Assembly: GCA_023935145.1 (NCBI GenBank)
Contig: CM043699.1
Location: 112,635,036-112,699,035, forward strand
Source of the DNA: Bretschneidera sinensis
Taxonomy: Eukaryota; Streptophyta; Magnoliopsida; Brassicales; Akaniaceae
Reading direction: 5' to 3'
Length of the DNA stretch: 64,000 nucleotides
The notes under the pieces are model-generated. The model was given only the letters and a program-made list of their open reading frames with translations. It was not told the origin of the DNA and searched no databases. Position numbers and translations under genes: made by a program. Shown in pieces: positions 1 through 14,500 of the stretch (positions within the stretch are counted from its first letter, which is position 1; every line of letters starts with the position of its first letter).

Positions 1-359
1 CCTTGAGAGCCAAAATTACATTTGTTCTACCTCTGTAAAAACTACGAGTAGAATTAACAAGATAAGACATCACATCCCTGTTCTTCATTCTTTCTATAAT
101 TAGATTGGAAGAAGCAATATTAATAATATTAAAACAATTGACCACCTTACTTTTCGTAAGTTCTTAAATTACATCAAGTCGAAGGTTCTAGAAGCAAAAA
201 CAATAATAACTATGCATGAAAACTGACAGATGACTGAACCTCATTTTACATTTGTAACTTTCACCATGAGACCTCATAGATAAGAATAGAAGCATGAGAG
301 GGATGATGATCTGCAAGAATAAGGACAATAAATGCGCATTTTCTCTAACAGATACACAC

Positions 360-2572
360 CCATTTTCTCTTACAGAACGCCTTAAAGCAGCTCTTGCTTC
401 ACCAGGTTTTCCTTCATTCTTTTTCTCCATCTCCCGGACCTGATACAATAAGTTATGGTGAATGAAGAGAGAGAAAACTATAATGTTCGATGAGAAAAGA
501 CAGCAATAGTAACAGAGAACAGCTTAAATATATACTGACTTTCCACTTAAATCTATCATCTAGCATGCTTTTTTGAGCATCTGTTAGCTTCCCGACATAT
601 CTCCAAATGTCATCACCTATGAACCAAAAAAAAAACCACTCAACAATAGCAAAAGGATTGTAAGATACTGAACCTTACTGCACTAGTTGGCTTAACAGAA
701 ATACATGAACAGTAGGAAGTTATTTACACAACAAAAAAAATTACATAATGCAATTCTCAAACACCAACAAAAAATAAATAAATAACAGACAACTTTGTAA
801 ACATCCTTGACAAACAAGACTAAAAAATTTCAGACAGAATCCCTCAACTTATAGGTTATGACTTCACAGTTAGATCTGAAACATCATGACATACCAAGAA
901 GCTTATAACCAGTAGCCAACGTATTTAAAGCAGCTTTCCTGATTTCACCATCTCTTTCTGCTGTCAAGCTTGCAACCATTTGCAAGGATTTCAATTGTCC
1001 AGTGATCTGTTTGGAAAAGAATACATGTGAGCATCCAAGAAAAACCTTGAAAGTAAAAAACAAGATATAAAAGCCTCTTCCCCTACCTCAGCTCCATGAT
1101 TATCAAACAGAAATCCAACAAGGTCAACACACTCTATCCGAGTACGGTTGTTTTTCGAGCGCAAACCCTCCAAAATATAGGGATAAGTTTTTAATGCAGA
1201 ATAAGTTTGGACTATTTGCTTTGTCAGTTCACGCATTTTTTCTCTCACTTTCTCGATGTTATGCCCCAACTGCAGCACAACATAAAAGTCAGCGCATTTT
1301 TTCAAATGTGAAATAATTACTCCCTTGTTAATAATGAACTCAATATAAGATAACAGATGATATGCTACATGGAAAATTTCAACACCACAACCATACAGGT
1401 AACAAGAAGTAAGAAACAAAGGTGAGCAAACTTTCAAACCATGTAGTTTCTTATATAAAACTTTCAGACCATTTAATAAAACATAGACGTAACAAATTGA
1501 AGTTATTGAGTAGGAATAACCTTCTCTATAAAGCAAGGAAGAAAGATGGCCGCTTCGGGTTCAGTCAATGAGTATGCCTCATCTTTCAATGTGTCAAAAA
1601 GTTCAGTAAGAAATTCAAGCACCTGTTTATTCCGAAACAACAGAAAGTTAATTATCAGAATGCAACATTCTTGTACTAGATTTGAGGAAACAAAGGAAAG
1701 TAAACATCAGTAAAGAGACAAAAGAAACCACACCTTCAACAGGCATGTTGTATTAGATTTACAGAACTGCAAAACAAACCATCTCAGAAGAATATCCAAA
1801 ACTTCAATTATTTCCTTTCGAAAAGATGGAAGTGCCTGTATTTGAAAGAAGGTTTAAACAAAACAATAATTTATATAGACCCAAGTAAATTCAAGTAATA
1901 AGGACATGACAGCAAAACACCTTCTGTAGCATCTCAAGCCCATCCACTTGCTTCTTAAAATCTGTGCTTAATAACCGCCTATGCACATCCTCCCTGAAAT
2001 ATTTCATCATATCATTCTGCAACAAAGGCACATCCCATATCAGTCACAATAGAGTGATGAAAAAGGGAAACCAAAAATATTTCCATAAACACTTATAGAA
2101 ACAAACCTCAAGATCTTGTATCTGCTCTATTCGTGGCTCTTCAAACTTAAGCCTGCGAACCACCATCCTCTCTCTATCCTCCTGTACATGAGAGTGCGAA
2201 TTACATCAGTTCTATCATTATGCTTGAAGATGCATGCTAGTTTCAGTGTTTTGTTGATCACCCAACTATACCTTATTTGAATCCTTGACATTCAACAAAG
2301 CCTGGGGCTGGACAGCTATATCATGAACCGATGTAATCGATTCTGGCCTTGATCCCTTCATGGGAATGACTCTCTATCAATGCCATGACAGCAACAATCA
2401 ATATCTCCATCCCATTATGTTTAGAAACGAATGTAAATCAAGCAAGTGAAACTTACTGAAGATACAGCTTTATTCCCATGCTTTGTGACACCATTGGAAC
2501 CAGATTTTGCAACTTTTAAGCTGCTCTTGGATGTTGGTCCCATTGAACTCGTTTTTACTGATTCAAATGATT
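360..2572 (-). CDS. MOR1: MOR1 exons 32-41: linker, TOG5 block and start of the C-terminal region (residues 1077-1424)
   Basis: Exons 32-33 encode a Ser/Lys-rich linker ending [20 protein letters not shown]. Exons 34-40 encode the fifth TOG domain, with [36 protein letters not shown] and [17 protein letters not shown]. Exon 41 (360-439) encodes [20 protein letters not shown] and stops two bases into a glycine codon. The next exon would lie left of base 1; bases 1-359 are read as intron because no continuation of the family sequence was found there. Confidence 0.92.
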
Positions 2573-5500
2573 CTGACAGAAAATAAAGCAAATTAGCATG
2601 CAAAAAGGAACAGAGATCACAAAGGAAAAGAGAGGGAGGCAAAGAAGAGCCAGCCAAGTTACTGAAGCAGTACCTTGAATAACCCGAGAAGGTTTTAGAC
2701 GTTCAAGAATAATACCTAAAGCTGGTCCATGGATATCTTTAAGATTCTTCTCAATCTGAAAAGGTGACATACACAAAAGAATCGGTTTGTGTATCAAATC
2801 TAATCCCAGATGGAGGAGAAAAGTGCAAGATTACAAGAGCACATACTGTTTCTTGTCCACTAACTCTCAAAATTTCAGCAATGCATGCTTCTGCAGCCTT
2901 TCGAACATCCGATGATTTATCCTAAGAATGATTCAAGGCATTCAGGTAATATCAAAAAATGAACACTAGATGCCTGCGCGGTTAGCAGGAAGAGAATGCC
3001 TGAAAAATACTTGACATCATCAAGTTAACCAGAAATTACCGCCATAGCAGAGCAGGCTGGTTTCAGCATATGTACAGCATCAGAAAAATCACTTGACCCA
3101 GCAAGTTGCCTAGACAACCAATCAAAAAGATCCTTACGCCCTTCTGCACCAAGCTTGGCATCCGTTAACGCTGCTGTAATGTAAGGAATCTACAACAGCA
3201 GAAAGAGTCATTATAATTTGTCATTTTACTTAGCACAACGACATGAGAATTTCCCAGAATGAGATCCAATAGAAAGATACCATTTTCTCGAGATGAACAA
3301 CACCCAGCCATGAATCCAGAGTAGTCAAAGTGCACTCTCTCATATGCTTCTTATTGTCACCGAGACATTTCAAAACATCCGAAAGAATGCCCTGCAAGAA
3401 ACCAATTGGAACTAAACATGAAGTTCGCCAAGGAAGTTGAAAAGGTGTCAAAAGTTCTTAAATGTTAATTATTTGCCCACAAACCTTGCTCGCCTTCTCA
3501 ACAGACGGTCCCATAGCTGATGCAACACTGCTAATAGTTGTCAAAGTTGCCATAATTAAATTTTTGTTGCTGTCATATAGACGTCCTTTAAGAGCACCAA
3601 ATAACTCCCCTAGCAGAAAAACAACACACTAATGATCAACTTACCAATAACATTTACAGGCTAAGGGCAAGTAAAACATTCATATTTCCATGTATAAACA
3701 AACTGTGCAATATCAAGAGTCCTAATTATTTTGTATAAATAAGACACACGTGATAGGTCCATACCAGTTCCAGTTGGCTGTATACGCTTATTAGCATCTT
3801 CCAAAATTTTGTTGACAGCTTCAATTGACTCTAAACGAACCTGAAAGACAGAAAAAAAAATTAACAGTCAAAATTATTCGGATGACCGATTGTTCCATGA
3901 TTTGCAGAATAAGATCAACAGGAATTCAGAAATACAGGCTTTATAATTATACATGCTAAAAATCATACCTTCCAATCAGGACTTTCCATGCTCTTCAGCA
4001 GAGTAGGAGAGATCTTTCCACTAATATCTTCACGAGGCAAACTATCCAGCCCAGCAGCAGCAACAGAACTTCCAGACACTGATGCCTTAACAGTCTTCTT
4101 CGGAGCTGCAGAAGCACCCTGAAGAATAACATATTAGAACAGTAGGCATCCTATAGACAAGAATTACTTAAATGTAAGATGACCATCAGCTAGATATACC
4201 TGATATGGATTTTTCTCATACTCAGCATCAAGAGCACTAAGCAGTGCGGGTTTAACATCTGGAAGAAACCCTTTGATGTCTGCGAAAATATATATATATA
4301 TTAGAACCCTAATAATAAACTGAGGGAAGAATGGACTGTTTTAAAGAAAATGACCAGTCACCTGGACCAACAAATTTATGTAAAGCACCCAAAAGCTTGA
4401 TCGTAGCATTTCTGGTGGCAGCTGCACTGGATTGTAGCCCGACATCTTTACAGAAATCAATTAAATCCTGTAAAAGAAACAATATGTATCCCTCTTAACT
4501 GTAACAATAAATAAGTAAAACATAGAAAATGGATTTTAAAAAAAAAATTGAAAGGCTTAAAAACTGAAATGACAACTGTGAACACCTTAAGTTTCAAATG
4601 TAATACACCAAAGTCCTCAACTGCTGAAACCATCCACAACAATCCTTCGCTAAGTACCTTTGGATTCTTGTGCTCTTTCATGATTTTGTAAAGCTACAAA
4701 CACAAGTTCTAAGACATCATTTAGGAATCCACAAATTCAAACAAAATGCAAACCAGTCGCAGCTGTACTTACTCTTTCAAAAATAAATCCTGGACCAACT
4801 GCTTCAGAGAAAGTAGTAAGGCACTTCATGGCATGAGCACGGGTCTTGATATCTGCTACCCGTTCGCTTATACCTGATAATTAAACAGAAAAGAATCAGT
4901 GAAGGGTGAAGTAAGGACTGAACAAGCATCTATTCAGCAAAATAAGCACCCTTGCATATGTCCACTTTTAGAAAAAGGCCAAGCAAACCAACCTCAAGCA
5001 AGCTATTAATTTCACTACAAGTCTATGCAACCTAATACTCACCAAGGCAAAGTACGACACATTTCTTTGGAAATTTTGTTGCAGTAGAAGCTAGGTAAGT
5101 GATAAGTTCGATAACCTGTTGCTGAACCTGCATTTGTTTAAATTGTAACCCTTGGTCTTTAAAAAAGGGGGAAAAGGTAAAAACAAAGAAAAAGGCAATT
5201 AATAAAAGAAAAATCGCAAGATACCTGAACATTTTTCTCATTCCAACCAGGAACGGCACAAAGTAAACGAATCAAAATCTCCACTGATTGGTCAATTCCC
5301 TGGACACTTTCAATTTGTTGTTTTAATGAAAACATTGCTGCAACAAGAGTAAAACTTTTATCCCATTAATAATAAAATTCATGACATAGGTAAATCAATA
5401 TCGAGAATTTACCATAACAAATTCAATCACCACAGAATTATAATAATATCCAACTGCTTCACGTCCTTTACTCATGTAAAACTAAAGCTTAAATAAACAA

Positions 5501-8500
5501 GAACAAGTAAACAAAGCAGACAAGCTGCTTCAACATCTTAAAAAGTTTACGAATGAACCAGGTAACTACAAAGCCACATTCAGGCATCGAATTGTGGAAA
5601 CAGAAAGGCATCAGAAAAGATTGCAGCAAAATGAATAATATAAAACTAAATGCATTAAAACCCACCAGAATTATTCAGAGCAAAATATTAAAGGAGTGTA
5701 AAGAATTAAATTACTACTTTTTGTCACAATTCTTTGGCAATAAAACCACATGATAAAGAAATAAAAATAAGGATTAATGACATTTTCCCCTTATAAAACC
5801 CTATATATATATATATATATATAGACACACATATCTAAACTCAAAAAGAAAAAAGGTTACTGCCGTGCCACCTCGTTGATGTTCAGTCCAAAACCAACAC
5901 CAATTTATCTTAATTGTATTCTATATGAATTATACAAAATTGGAATGGCTGCAATACATAGAGCACATTCTTGACAACTATCCCTATACTTGAAAGATTT
6001 CATCTAGAGATTGAATTTCACATTGTGTTACAACCTATACATTCATAATTTCCTACCCAACCTAGATACACATCAGAATAGGCACATGCAGGAAACCTAC
6101 AATATTCAAAATTTCAGTACATATGCTAAGGTTTTACACTGTAAAATATGTATTTCCAATGGTCCAAACTGTTATATAACCAACCCTGACACACATCAGA
6201 ATTGGCACATGCAGGCACCTAAATTGTTCAAAACTTCATTACCTATGCTAAGGTTTTGTACTTATATAAATCCTCAATGATGCAAACTGTTATATAATCA
6301 ATCCTAGGCATCCTCCAAGAGCTTCGCAACAGCATCTACAGGTAAATTCTGATTAGTCACAAAAGTAAAGCCATAGATTTTGACAACCTTATACTTCTGC
6401 TACCAAGGTAATACAATGTTATATTAGAGCTTAACAAAGTTTATTTAACCCATAGGCTTTAAATTTTGAAATTAGGAAGGAGGGACTGAATTAGAAGAGC
6501 CAGCAAAAGCACATCTATAGAGACAACAAGCAATGTATGAATAAAGAACTTTCTAATTAATATTAATAGAAAAAAGAAATAACTAAGCAATAACCACCAA
6601 CCTTCAAGCCGTTCTTTCCATACAGAGCTTTTCAACTGAGAAACAGTATCTGCCTGAACAAGGGAACCTAATCTGCTTTCAATCTCTTCCAAACTCATTT
6701 CTGCAGGCTGCAAATATAAAACAAACCAGGAAGAATAAAGCGATCTTGACTTCTGACAATCATCAAAACTTTCACAGGCAAGTCATAGTTTTACCTCAAT
6801 GTCTTCAGGTGATTCAACTGATTTTGAAGTCTCCAGACGTCCAGCACCATCCCCCTTTTTGTTGGCACCAGATTTTACTGAGCCACCCTTTTTGTTGGCA
6901 GGCTAAAAGAAAGTTCTTCATCACGTATCATCATTGGGAAGTATAATAATGTGCAATGATAAAACAAAGAATTTCTGCCCCATCCCCTCCCAGCCCCACC
7001 CAGAAAAGAAAAAAGGAAACCCTTTTTGTTAGCAGGCTAATAGAGAAGTCCAATGTCTTGAACAGGTAACACCATTTTATAGTATAACAATGTGCAATAA
7101 TAAAATAAAGAACACAAGACCCCATCCCATCTATTCCGCTCCATAACCCCAAGCAGAGGGGAGAAGAAAAACTCACAACTACAGGAGCAAGTCTCTTCCC
7201 ACTTAGCATGCTTGCTGCCGACTTTTTAACAAAAGAACCTTCGGAAGTCTGCAAATATTTAATAAAGAACAGCGACACAAGCTTATGATCAAAATACAGT
7301 TTTAGAAAACTTAAACAATTCGTTAACCATAGAAACGTTAAATAAAATGGAGAAAACGTGTAAATTTACCAATTATTGATATGAAGGGAATGAAATATAG
7401 AGTACCATTATTTTTATAAGTAAAAGTATTATATATATAAATATATAAACCCAAGGGCACCAAGGGAGTGGCAGCCATGTACAAATTAACTATCCTATAG
7501 ATAGTGTATCTATGAAGTCTAAGAGATGAATCTCATTTACAAAAAAAAATCCACTCTAGCCAAAAAGCAAGGGTATTAAGCCAATGTCAACAGATCATAC
7601 ATATTGTCAATAATATTTACAAACTGTTGTCTTCATTTCTGGTTTTTAATTTTCCTTGCCAGAAAGAAGGGTCTGAGGAGAGGCCTTGCAGGTCAAAATA
7701 TTGTGTACAAAACTCATTTTGCAGTAAATTGTGCCTTAAATTTAAAGTTTATTTATAAATTAAAATACAGTATTCTCGGTATTTATCATTGGAATTTGTA
7801 AGATAGAGAAGAAATTTACTACCGAAAGAAACTACTAAAAGAATTTTTTATATAAAAAAAAGCGGAAATCATCCAATGCATATCACTAGCTAGCTAATGA
7901 ATTTAATAATTCTTTAAAAACTGGATGTATGGAAAATGTATGCAAGTGTATCTGGATTATGATAGACATCAAAGGAGATGAAAAGCATCACCTGAGAAAT
8001 ATCTGCTTTGGCACTATCAATTTGTTTGATGAAAATTTTAGAAGCTGGTCTCCACACATTCCAAGACATCAATTTTTGTTCCACACAACTCCAAAGGTGG
8101 TGCCTTACTCTAATTTCTGTTACATGACTTCGCCAAAGGTGGCTCCCTACTCTAATTTCTGTTACATGACTTCCAGTACAAGTAGACTTAAATGTTTGTG
8201 TTCTTGAATGACTCATCCATATATAGATAACATAAAGCGACATTAAGTGATATCAACTAGTGAATTTCAAGCACCGCACATAAAAAAGAATGCTGAATTG
8301 AAAAGAAGAAATAAACTTACCTCTGTAGAAGAGATGATCCCACCTGAAGTTCGTACTGTAGCTGGCATATCACGACAGAATATAAAAATCAAATATTGAG
8401 AAACTTATAGACAACCAAGAGTTTCTAACAATACAATAAATGCAATAATACCCAGCTGTTCAAAGAAAATTCTACAACCTGAGCTTGTACCAGTAGACAC

Positions 8501-11500
8501 GCCACTTCCAGAACCTGCAATCATTTCTTGGAGCTTCTTTCTTCTAACATCATCAAGTTTCTCCAGTGACCTCTCCAAAGGCCTCATACCAACCGACTAA
8601 TAAAGAACAATGTAGAAAGGATATTGTGTTAGCAAAAATTAAATTTGAAGCCCCTGGCAGTATATACACATATATACGCATCACATATATAAAATTAAAA
8701 TCATTAATATTAATGGAAAGAACCCTATGATTACTCAAATGGTCAAAAATACTACCTTCGCTATTGCTGCCAGAACCGAAAAGGCTGCATCCCTCACTTC
8801 TGGGGTCCCATCATTGAGGCACTGCGATATGTGAACTATTTTTAGAACTAAATTGAAAAAATAAAGAATACACTACTACCTTAATCCCATTTCTTGGTCC
8901 TTCGTTCTTTTAGACGTCCCAATTTGTTATTCATTAATTTTCCAAAAATAACCTCAACGTTTTTTAATAATAGCTCAACATTTTACTAAAAGAAGAGCCC
9001 CACAAGGGTAATTTGGAATAAATAGAACCTGATGTGAATGGAAATATATTTTTTTGTAAGAAAACGAATAAACGGCACCAAGGATGTGGATGGAAATGTA
9101 TTAAAATGTCTTGTCTTAAGATCCATAAAATTCAAACAATGAGCAAGGAAATAGGGAAAATGAAGTATAAAATTAGAAGCAGATTCAACTCTCTAGATAT
9201 ACACTTCTAAACATCAATGCATAACCAAGAATTTGTCAGAATAACTCGAAGTCTAGTATTCATAACACAGCGACCCACGTCTTTTTTTTTTTTTTTTCTA
9301 TTTTCAAAAGAAGGGGATCTAAATATTAGAGCTCCAAAACTTCAAGAAAGCAGAAACATAAGAGCTGGCCAAAAAATTGATGGTGATTCAGAGTTAGGAA
9401 GACTTTAAGTTTCAGAATTATACAAATAAGACCATAAGGCATGCGTGTACTGACCTCCATACAAACAGGGACATAATCCTTATGCACCTTCAAAACAATA
9501 GCCTTGTTACTTGTTTCGATGCAAAACGTCACCCAGTTCAAAGTTAATGAGCGCACAAGAGGAACTTTATTTTTCACTGCTGTCTTAATATCTGCAATAT
9601 ACAGCACATCATATTAAAATATAACATCCACAATGGCCACCTACCCAGTGTCAAGTACGAAACCTAAATGGCAAGAGACCCAAAATTCTCATGGAAAGCA
9701 CAATATAGATGTTATCAACCATCAGAAGTGACTATGACCAAAAAATAAACAGAAGCAAAAAGAAACCGGAAATGGTTTCATTGGAAAAAGAGACAATGTA
9801 AGCGTTTTGCACTAATGAAGTTTCATAATTACTCATCCAGACAATGTAGAAACTTGCCTTCAACAATGTCCCCAAGATTTAAGCACCCAGCCTTATGCAT
9901 TGCTTGAAGAGTTTGTGAGAGAGACTCAGTCATTGTAGGTTTTTTCTCTTTCAATTTTTCCTATTAAAGAAGAAACTTGTTAGATAACCAATGGCTTGAC
10001 AAAATGAATTCAAAAGTTACAAAAAAAATATACGATCAGAATTAATTGATTTCTCATAATGTTTTAGGATGCATGACCAAATAAGTTTTAAGGATCTATG
10101 TCAGACCTGATACTAGTTATCAGCAGCACCATAATTCCGGAATTTACAGTACTTTAACAATTCATAAGAAATAAACATCAAATAAAATGATGATGGGATG
10201 GGATGGGATGGGATGGGATACACTAGAATGAAGAGTATTCTATATTGTCATCACTGAGACTTGATTTTTAGAGCAAGAATAAGCAAAACAACCACAATTA
10301 TCAACCCACAAGCTATATAATCCTTATCAAGAGTCACTTCTCTAAATAGCAGTGGCCCAAAAAGTACCAGAAAGTGGCATCCCAATCATACAAGCAGAAC
10401 AGCTTCATTTCAGGTATATGAAACACAGATTTCAATAGGACTTAAGCTTTGTAGTAATTCAAAGACAAAATAAATCTCGTTCACAATTTCTGGGGACCAT
10501 ACACATGAATCATAGCAAGGAAAACATTTGGGAAAAAAATGTCAAGCTGAGACTGCTTTCCTTAATTCTATAATTATAAGAAGTTCAATCACTATCATAG
10601 ACATAATAAAGAAATGATATCATGTTTTCAGCATTTGCTTCCATTTCCTATCGAGGAGCAAAAATGTGTTCATATCCGTTCATAGTTTGGCCACTTCTCC
10701 ATCTAGTTCTTATTTTCAACTAACTAACCATATGACTCCTAGTTCCGCAAGTTAGTAAACACACCACCACCAAAATAAGGAAGAAGGGAGACATTAATAA
10801 ATAGAACAGAAGTAGATGTAAAAGTAATTATAATCAGGCATAGAGCTCCAAAAGCATTGCATTGAGGTGTGTAACTAAAAAATAAGGAACTTAATTAGAT
10901 GTGCGTGAGCAGTAAAAGTATATATTGTACTCACGAGCAAAAGTGGTAATAAAAAGCGTGAACTTCCAGAGAAATGGGTTCTTAGACCTCGGGAAAGATT
11001 GCCAACAGCTTGGATAGCTTCAACTGCAACAGCTATGTTCACATCAGTAATAAGCTGCAGGCAAAAACAATTGGTGAGAGATTCACCTAGCCGAAGTCAA
11101 GTACTAACTGCATGAGCAGCCATCCAATAACAAGGTAAATAAAATCACAAAGTTAAGATATACTTTAAAAGAACATATATTCAAGTTTTGACTCAAAAAA
11201 TAGTAAAAATGGTTCACTCAAATCAATAACGCTTACTCATATACCATGTCAAATCACAACTTAATAACTTATACAAACTCCTCCTGTAATAGCATTCACT
11301 GTTAACTCTAATTTCTGGTTGTCCATCAAATACATTAAAAGAAAAAAAAAACCCAAAAGTCAAAACCCCAAGGCTACACTAGGATTCTAATCAAAATCTT
11401 CCAAGTTCAAACAACCATGTTTCAACCAAGGTTGTTAATAATGTACCAGACAGTAACGCATTTCCAATTGGTACTTTACATACCACTACCGACCAATTTC

Positions 11501-14500
11501 TACGTACCATTTTGGATTTGATGACACAACACAATAAGCATGAACCATTCAATATAAATATATAGTACCGAAAGAATGTCAAAAATAAAGTGGACTGGCA
11601 TTACTGCCCTATTGACAACATAATTATGTTATCCTCGAAAAACTTTTTGAAAGATGAAAATACAGTTATTTTGAGTAGGAAGGTTGCTTACCTTCTTCAA
11701 TGTCCGGCAAACTTCAGTGAAATCGCCAGCTGCTATCCTTTTCGTTGAAGCAAGCTTTGTTAACTCTGCAACAGCCTCCTTTCTTTCTGACCACTTGGTA
11801 GCTTTCTAAAAAAGAGACAAGGTGTTAGAACAACATAAGCGAATAAACAACAAACATATGAGATGTATTACAGGTCAAAATAGTGAGAGAGGGATAGGGG
11901 GGATAACTTACCACTCCTTCCCAAAATCCAGACTTCTCCAAAGGAGTCAATATATCAACAGGATCAACAAGCTCATACTCATCCATTTCCTGAGGAGCTG
12001 ACAATCAAGATTTATATATATTAGTAACAAAGAGAGATCCCTTTCCACAAAGATTCTTTCACTCCAATGATGTGTCTTGTAATCCAGAATCACAAAAACA
12101 CATACCATCAGCTGCAGATTCTTCAGAAGGGCCAGAACCCACAACTTCAGATACAGCTTCTTGTTCTGGTTCCTTGTCTTGCTCGGATCTAAAATAACAC
12201 ATGCACTTAAATCCACCTGATATTTGAAAAAACTGGCCAAGATGTTTGCAATCCAATTCTAAAATTCTTGGAAAAACAATTTTAAGAAAATGAATATGCA
12301 TATGACATTTATTGCAGCCACTACATTGGAACATAAATATGCATAGGAAATCTGCTGAAGCCACTACAAAGATTGACCCATCAGTTGTTTTTCACAAAAG
12401 AAGAGTACATTAAAATCTCTCTTCATCCTGTTGTCACCTTTAATTCACACATTCATTACATGGTCAAAATTCTAAAACATATCTACTAGGAAATACATAG
12501 ACCAGCAGATGTCAATTACCAAGGGTATAAAAGAAAGAACATTAGACATCATCAAAATCTAGCAGAATGTGTTCAAAGATTTAAAGATTTGACAGAAATT
12601 TAAGGGCAAAACAAGCATGATACCAGGATAGGGACTCCAGCTCACCAATACAGAGTGGATTCAGCAAGTTAAGCAATAGGCAAGCCCAACAAAATATACA
12701 TAGTAAAATAAAATAACAAAGATCCTAGCAGAAAGTAACCAAGTTAAAATAAACAGCAACCATATAAGTTGGAACCAGGTAACAATTTTGTAATAGAAAA
12801 CAAAATACTAGGAACAAAAAAGCAGACAACCGAATATAGGCATCCAGAACAGAAAGATAACCACAACAGCACGAAATCACTATACACCACTCATGATGAT
12901 ATTCATTGTCAACGAACAACCAACAGAACATCATCAAAGATAGTACAGGCAAAGAAAAAAGCAATAACCAGAAAATCAAATGATAACAAAACATAAAACA
13001 AATCATTATCTCACCAACCACGAAATAATGCAATTGAAGTGAAGTTTTCTTAATAAGTGCCTATATGCTTGACTGCATGGAAGATTCTTCTACACAATAT
13101 GGATTCACCTTATCTTCCGAGTCGGCTTAGCTGTCCCCGTAACATTTACAAGCTCAGCCTCCAGCTCTTTTTTCTTCAAACAACAGAAGAAACAATCACA
13201 ATATTGTTTCCAGATGATAGGTAAAATGCATACACATGTCAATATTATCTTACCATTGTATCTCGCATTTTTTCAAACAAAATTGATTTTACAGGATCTT
13301 TTCCAATCCAACGGCAAAGCTCAAGGGTCAGCCCTTTAGAGGATGCACGAACATTTTGATCTTGATGGTCAAACAGTTCGGGAAGCATCTTCAAAATCCT
13401 TTTCGGGGGAATAACTTTCGTTCCAAAATCACTAATTACAGAGAGCACAATAACATGATCCAATTAGATGAACAAATGAAAGAATGGATTTATAGATTAA
13501 ATAAAAGAGATCACATATGCAAACCTTAAGGCTTGAAACATGACGTCAATCGCTGGCACCACGGCTTTGGCAACTTTGTTCTTTATGGCTTTCTCCATTG
13601 CATCCTACAATTACCATAAATCTTGCAATTTAACCAATGGCAAAGGAGATGTTTACAAAAATGGATACCAAACATGCCAATTATATCAAAAACCGGTGAT
13701 CCTACATTGAACCTGGAGAAGTAGAAAAAAGGGACAACAAATACAAATTTGCAGAACAAACACTTAACAAAACCTTCTCTCAAAAGGAAATAAAAAATTC
13801 CCATAAAATAATGAGATACTTCTTCAAATTCCTACCACTAAGCACAATCAGCTTAAAACTCCCATATAACACTTCTTCATGATTAGATAATGAAGAACAG
13901 CATCAAATAACCTAAAATAGTCAATAAAGGAGCTTTTATAAATGGTGAGTAAATCAAGATTCTGTAGCTTGCTTGACATATAACGTTACGTTAAATAAAA
14001 GAAAAGAAATGGTCATGCCGCACTCTCTTAACCAGAGAAGGTTCCAACAACAATTAATAAACATATGTAACCAGCCAATTCGGTGAATCATTAAACAGCT
14101 CTGCATCAACAAGGAAAAGATCATATGTCTAAAGAAAACAGTCATGCGCATGGTTTTTAACTTTGAGAGGTTTTCAATTTTCAAAAGAACCATACATGAT
14201 AAACCAGTTCAGATTCAACCATCACTGGAACCTCAAGATTCAGATGCAAGGCTCAGTAGCCTCAGATAACACATACTACATCATAACAGAGGTAAACTCT
14301 CTTAGAATAAAAATAACCTAGACCTGAACAAACAGAACAAAATTCAATATAAACAAACAGAACCAACAATTATCAAATGGTGCTAAAGAGAGCCTTTCTA
14401 GCCAAACTGTAGGGTGCACAAGTCAGATCAAATGGTTTATTAAATTTAGGGCTAAGTGCATATTTGGTCCCTCAAGTTTCATTCTATTGCAATTTGGTCC

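Noticed and set aside
1..60. Possible exon 42 of MOR1 after a TTTTTACAG acceptor on the minus strand
   Set aside because: The reading in the required phase does not resemble the known continuation of the family after RRSVR.., and another phase meets a stop at once. Treated as intron.
6011..6280. 89-codon frame in MOR1 intron 18
   Set aside because: It is produced by the 124-bp tandem duplication and has no family match.
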